From Morella rubra (taxonomy: Eukaryota; Streptophyta; Magnoliopsida; Fagales; Myricaceae): DNA of 64,000 bases. Shown piece by piece: positions 61,133 through 64,000 of the stretch. The stretch's first letter is position 1. Each line of letters starts with the position of its first letter. Below the pieces are notes generated by a model. That model was not told the DNA's origin. It ran no database searches and worked only from the letters and a program-made list of their open reading frames with translations. The translations under genes and the position numbers were made by a program. Where the stretch lies: the NCBI GenBank assembly GCA_003952965.2, contig CM025849.1:7563243-7627242 (forward strand). Reading direction: 5' to 3'.

Positions 61133-61365
61133 ATCTAATCCACCTAACATATGAGAATCTTTAAAGAGACGTAAAAGTCCAAACAGGTCGGTTTCTTTTG
61201 TGGGAAAAGCATGCACAGTTACAGATGATTACTTTATTACGTCCGGAGAAAGCACAACCTCCTTTGCAGAGATATGTACAAACTCTTTCCACATAAGTGA
61301 CCACTGGACTACTTAGAAAAAAAAAAAAAGAAAAAAGTGACCATTGGATTATGTACAATAGCGCA

Positions 61366-61553
61366 CTAATCATACGCCTTCATATTGTCAAACACATGGT
61401 CAGCACTAGAACACGCAATAGCATATAGACAAAATCCATCCAGCAAAGTACTCCATTGCTTCTCAAACCCCAAAATATTCCAGCAAATTTCGGGCACCAC
61501 TTTTAGAGTTGAGGAAATTAAACCCCTGACCGTCGGCTTCTTTTCCAAAATGG
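61366..61553 (-). other. Possible terminal exon of an unknown minus-strand gene
   Basis: From an acceptor-like AATGCAG at about 61,554 the minus strand stays open for about 60 codons to a stop at 61,366, including VVPEICWNILGFEKQWSTLL and SSADHVFDNMKAYD. The composition looks protein-like and the sequence has higher GC than its surroundings. The plus strand is also open here (61,385-61,756), so coding status is unsure. I do not recognise it. Confidence 0.25.
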
Positions 61554-61892
61554 GTAGACTGCATTCAAATTTCAATGGCTCACAGCTGCGGGCGTGGGTT
61601 GCTTATAAGCACATGTTGAGATGTCTAAGTACGGCAGAAGTTCCTGAACAGCCCGCGGCGCTGGGCATGACTCCATTTGGCGCCTGGCTGCTTGGTGTAT
61701 GGACACTGGGCATGGGTCTAATTCGGCTTGGGCCCATAGGCTCTGTGATCTGTTAAACGTTATTTTATTTTATATTTTTTTTGTTCTCCAATATTATGAA
61801 TTGGTGCTGTCAATTCAATTTATCATGAAACTTATATAGGAACTTTTCCTATGTTCATGTAGATTCTAATTTATATATACCTCACAGGTTTA

Positions 61893-62280
61893 GAACCAAT
61901 TGAACAATATTATCCAAAAAGTGGACTAATTAAACTAAAAAATTATAGGCTTAATTATACAAACAATCCATGTGATATAACGTTTTGACAAAAAGATCAC
62001 TGTGATAAACGATTGTACAAGCTGATCCTTATGGTCAGTATAGTAACAAAAGGTTACTAATCTAAAACTTAGCATTGGGTGTTAAGAGAAATGACGAAAC
62101 CAAGATTAAAGGACCATTTTATTACTATACACTAACCATAAGGACCAATTTGTACAAACTTTTATCACAAAGACTTTTTTGGTCAAAACTTTATGCCACA
62201 TGGACTGTTTGTATAATTAAGCCTATAATTTTTTACATTAATTAGTCCATTTTTGGGTATTGTTCAATCTCAATTGGCTC
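61893..62280. mobile_element. Foldback MITE, 388 bp, nearly all inverted repeat
   Basis: The left half (from GAACCAATTGAACAATA) and the right half (to TATTGTTCAATCTCAATTGGCTC) are inverted copies along almost their whole length, for example TTATAGGCTTAATTATACAA at 61,944 and its complement ending at about 62,228. Further paired blocks run inward to a loop of about 35 bases near 62,085. TTA flanks both ends (61,890-61,892 and 62,281-62,283), the target preference of PIF/Harbinger (Tourist-type) elements. A transcript through it would form a hairpin of about 175 bp per arm. Confidence 0.7.
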
Positions 62281-62283
62281 TTA

Positions 62284-63390
62284 GCATAAGTTTTGTCCTA
62301 AACTAGTCTTTAAAGAATTCTTTTATGTCCTGAGTTGATCATTTTGTCAACTCGAGTGACCTCGTAAATAAAAATAAAAAATCCAACATAACTTACAGAG
62401 GCACATGTTAACAAATTACCAATACCAATATCCCTCTTAATTTCACCTTAAATACAGTTCTTATTCCTCCCCTGACTATTAAGGTTGTGACTCTTTGCAC
62501 TCCAAAATTTCATAACATTTTACCCTTCAACTACCAACCGTTTACACTTTGTACTCTCCACCGTTAATTTGGACAAAAAATATCATTTTGGTTCAATGCA
62601 TGAAATGATAACTTTACCCCATACAAAATATAATTATAAAAAAAACTATTAAACGGTCTTCTCATTTGTAAACCGTCGTTTTTTCGTGTTAGCAGTTGAA
62701 TATGACTTTCAAGTTATCATCAAATACCCTCGTAATGACAACTATCCGTTGCAAGTGAGAATTTTGGGATAAATTTTTAGAAGAACCCTCCTCTTTTATT
62801 TTATTTTTTTAAGTTACGTTTTTAATTAGACCTTCAATAAATAAAAACTCTTGGGAATACTTTGGACACTTCACCACTAAAAGAGTTGCCAGAGTTCTAA
62901 TATTAGGAGTCCATAAAACAACTCAAGAATATTTATTCCAGAAAACATGAAGAATTCCAAATGCTGCTTAATTTTCTTCTATATGTGCAACTCTTTATAA
63001 CACGTCTCTTCACAAATTTAAAAACTTGTGTGCGCTTTCCTCTAAGACTCTAATATTTTTTAATCTTCCCATTCTGTAACCTTAGTTTTTATACGAACTT
63101 CCACGCAAAACCTTTTTTTCCCATAAGTGAATATCTGATGTGCTGACCACATTTTCTAAATTTAATCTTTTTTTAGAACTTTTTTAATGGGTGCTCTGAA
63201 TGCACTCGATCACCTTGCCCCGATTCATATGTTATGATAGACACTATATCAAACCTAGCCAAAAGACATCAACCACAGAAAGTCATATATAACTCCTGTA
63301 AAGGCGTGTCTAACGAAATTAATTAGTACGAAACAAAACAATTTTAGACTAAGTCAGCTTTATCCTGAGGCCGGAGCGTCTGTCATCCAA
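62284..63390. other. AT-rich intergenic DNA, no gene seen
   Basis: Contains stretches reminiscent of non-autonomous transposon ends (CCCTGACTATTAAGG, 62,477; CACCGTTAATTTGGAC, 62,559) but no matching pair. The right end is presumably the promoter region of the next gene. Confidence 0.5.
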
Positions 63391-63391
63391 T

Positions 63392-63398
63392 TATATAT
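63392..63398 (+). promoter_or_regulatory. TATA box of the cysteine-rich protein gene
   Basis: CCAATTATATATTTGAGAG gives a TATATAT box about 92 bases before the ATG at 63,490, the right distance for a plant TATA promoter. Confidence 0.45.
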
Positions 63399-63489
63399 TT
63401 GAGAGATTGAAGGCTTTGAGTCTCAGATATTCATATTTTTCACTACTCTGGACTTCAGAGAATAGGAAAGGTTTAGTGGGAAGAAGACG

Positions 63490-64000
63490 ATGATGGCATG
63501 CAAAAATATCAGAAGTCTTGTAATGGTGATCATGATGGAGTTGCTTATACTTTTCTCCATCCGATCATTGCAAGCTAAGGATCTTGCCCATAACTCCTTC
63601 CAGTACTCAGCTCAGTACTCCTATAATCAACTCGACCATATTCTTGGGAACAGTGCTGTTTCTCGTTGCATCGAAAAGGAAATTCGAGCCTGTAAAACCA
63701 AGTGGTCGCGTCACAGAATTATGTATAACACGTGTCTTGTAAGATGTTTTGAAGTGTGCACGATTGATCATCTCCTGGAAAAGCCCCTTGAACCTGTGGT
63801 TCGTATTGTCAGAGACTGCTGGGACAGTAGCTACAAGAAGATTAGGCTTACAGATATCTCTCATTTTGAGCCACTTCTGTTAGAATGTTACGAAAAGGAA
63901 ATCAGGGAAAGAAACTCAAATGGCGTTCATTTGAGGAACACTGTTTCTCGTTGCATCGAAAAGGAAATTCGAGCCTGTAAAACCAAGTGGTCGCTTCACA
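63490..64000 (+). CDS. Secreted cysteine-rich protein of tandem 95-residue modules (partial, runs off right edge)
   Basis: An open frame from ATG at 63,490 reaches the window edge without a stop (170 codons). Residues 1-29 form a signal peptide (basic start, hydrophobic MVIMMELLILFSI, likely cut after SLQA). Cysteines of the mature part lie at 60, 68, 82, 86, 90, 110 and 133, spacing C-x7-C-x13-C-x3-C-x3-C-x19-C-x22-C. At residue 153 the module begins again: 60 bases at 63,656-63,715 recur at 63,941-64,000 with one mismatch, 285 bases (95 codons) apart. The CxxxCxxxC core recalls thionin-like and alpha-hairpinin peptides, but I cannot assign a family. A second ATG directly follows the first. 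Expected in the secretory pathway or apoplast. The module number is unknown because the gene is cut by the edge. Confidence 0.7.
   Translation, partial: MMACKNIRSLVMVIMMELLILFSIRSLQAKDLAHNSFQYSAQYSYNQLDHILGNSAVSRCIEKEIRACKTKWSRHRIMYNTCLVRCFEVCTIDHLLEKPLEPVVRIVRDCWDSSYKKIRLTDISHFEPLLLECYEKEIRERNSNGVHLRNTVSRCIEKEIRACKTKWSLH

Overview
This is nuclear DNA of a flowering plant, probably a dicot. The genes have many short exons and AT-rich introns with GT-AG borders. The repeats are plant types: Ty1/Copia and Ty3/Gypsy pieces, L1-like LINEs, PIF/Harbinger, hAT, a TRIM and a foldback MITE. The species cannot be named from the sequence. I see no bacterial genes, CRISPR array, rRNA or tRNA gene.

Left part (1 to about 28 kb): the 5' portion of one host gene on the minus strand, PTAC3 (plastid transcriptionally active chromosome protein 3, PPR and SAP family). 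Seven short exons encoding about 376 residues lie between 27,736 and 287; the rest of the gene is off the left edge. The introns are swollen by mobile elements. Intron 5 alone is about 15 kb and holds Copia pieces in both orientations, a full-length LINE inserted into one of them with a 16-bp target duplication, and a 711-bp tandem duplication across the LINE/Copia junction.

Middle (28 to 41.5 kb): repeats and AT-rich DNA, with a dispersed repeat, a Gypsy-type LTR, LINE remnants, a dead PIF/Harbinger transposase and a run of exactly 1,000 N (40,534-41,533).

Right-middle (41.8 to 49.3 kb): DICER-LIKE 3 on the minus strand. Seventeen phase-consistent exons encode the helicase, the Dicer dimerisation domain and the start of PAZ. 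The coding sequence then stops beside the N gap. Both RNase III domains and the dsRNA-binding end are absent from the window, so this is either an assembly break or a true truncation.

Right part (50.8 to 64 kb): a candidate very small four-exon gene; a tandem duplication (two units of about 4 kb) each carrying an aldo-keto reductase (AKR4, codeinone-reductase-like), one copy intact and one with a ruined first exon; a complete TRIM element with perfect target duplication; a 388-bp foldback MITE; and, running off the right edge, a secreted cysteine-rich protein built of near-identical 95-residue tandem modules. This last gene is the most novel-looking coding sequence here.

PTAC3 (plastid transcription) and DCL3 (24-nt siRNA production) are neighbours on the same strand but have no evident functional link. 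The AKR copies are a small family expanding by local duplication.
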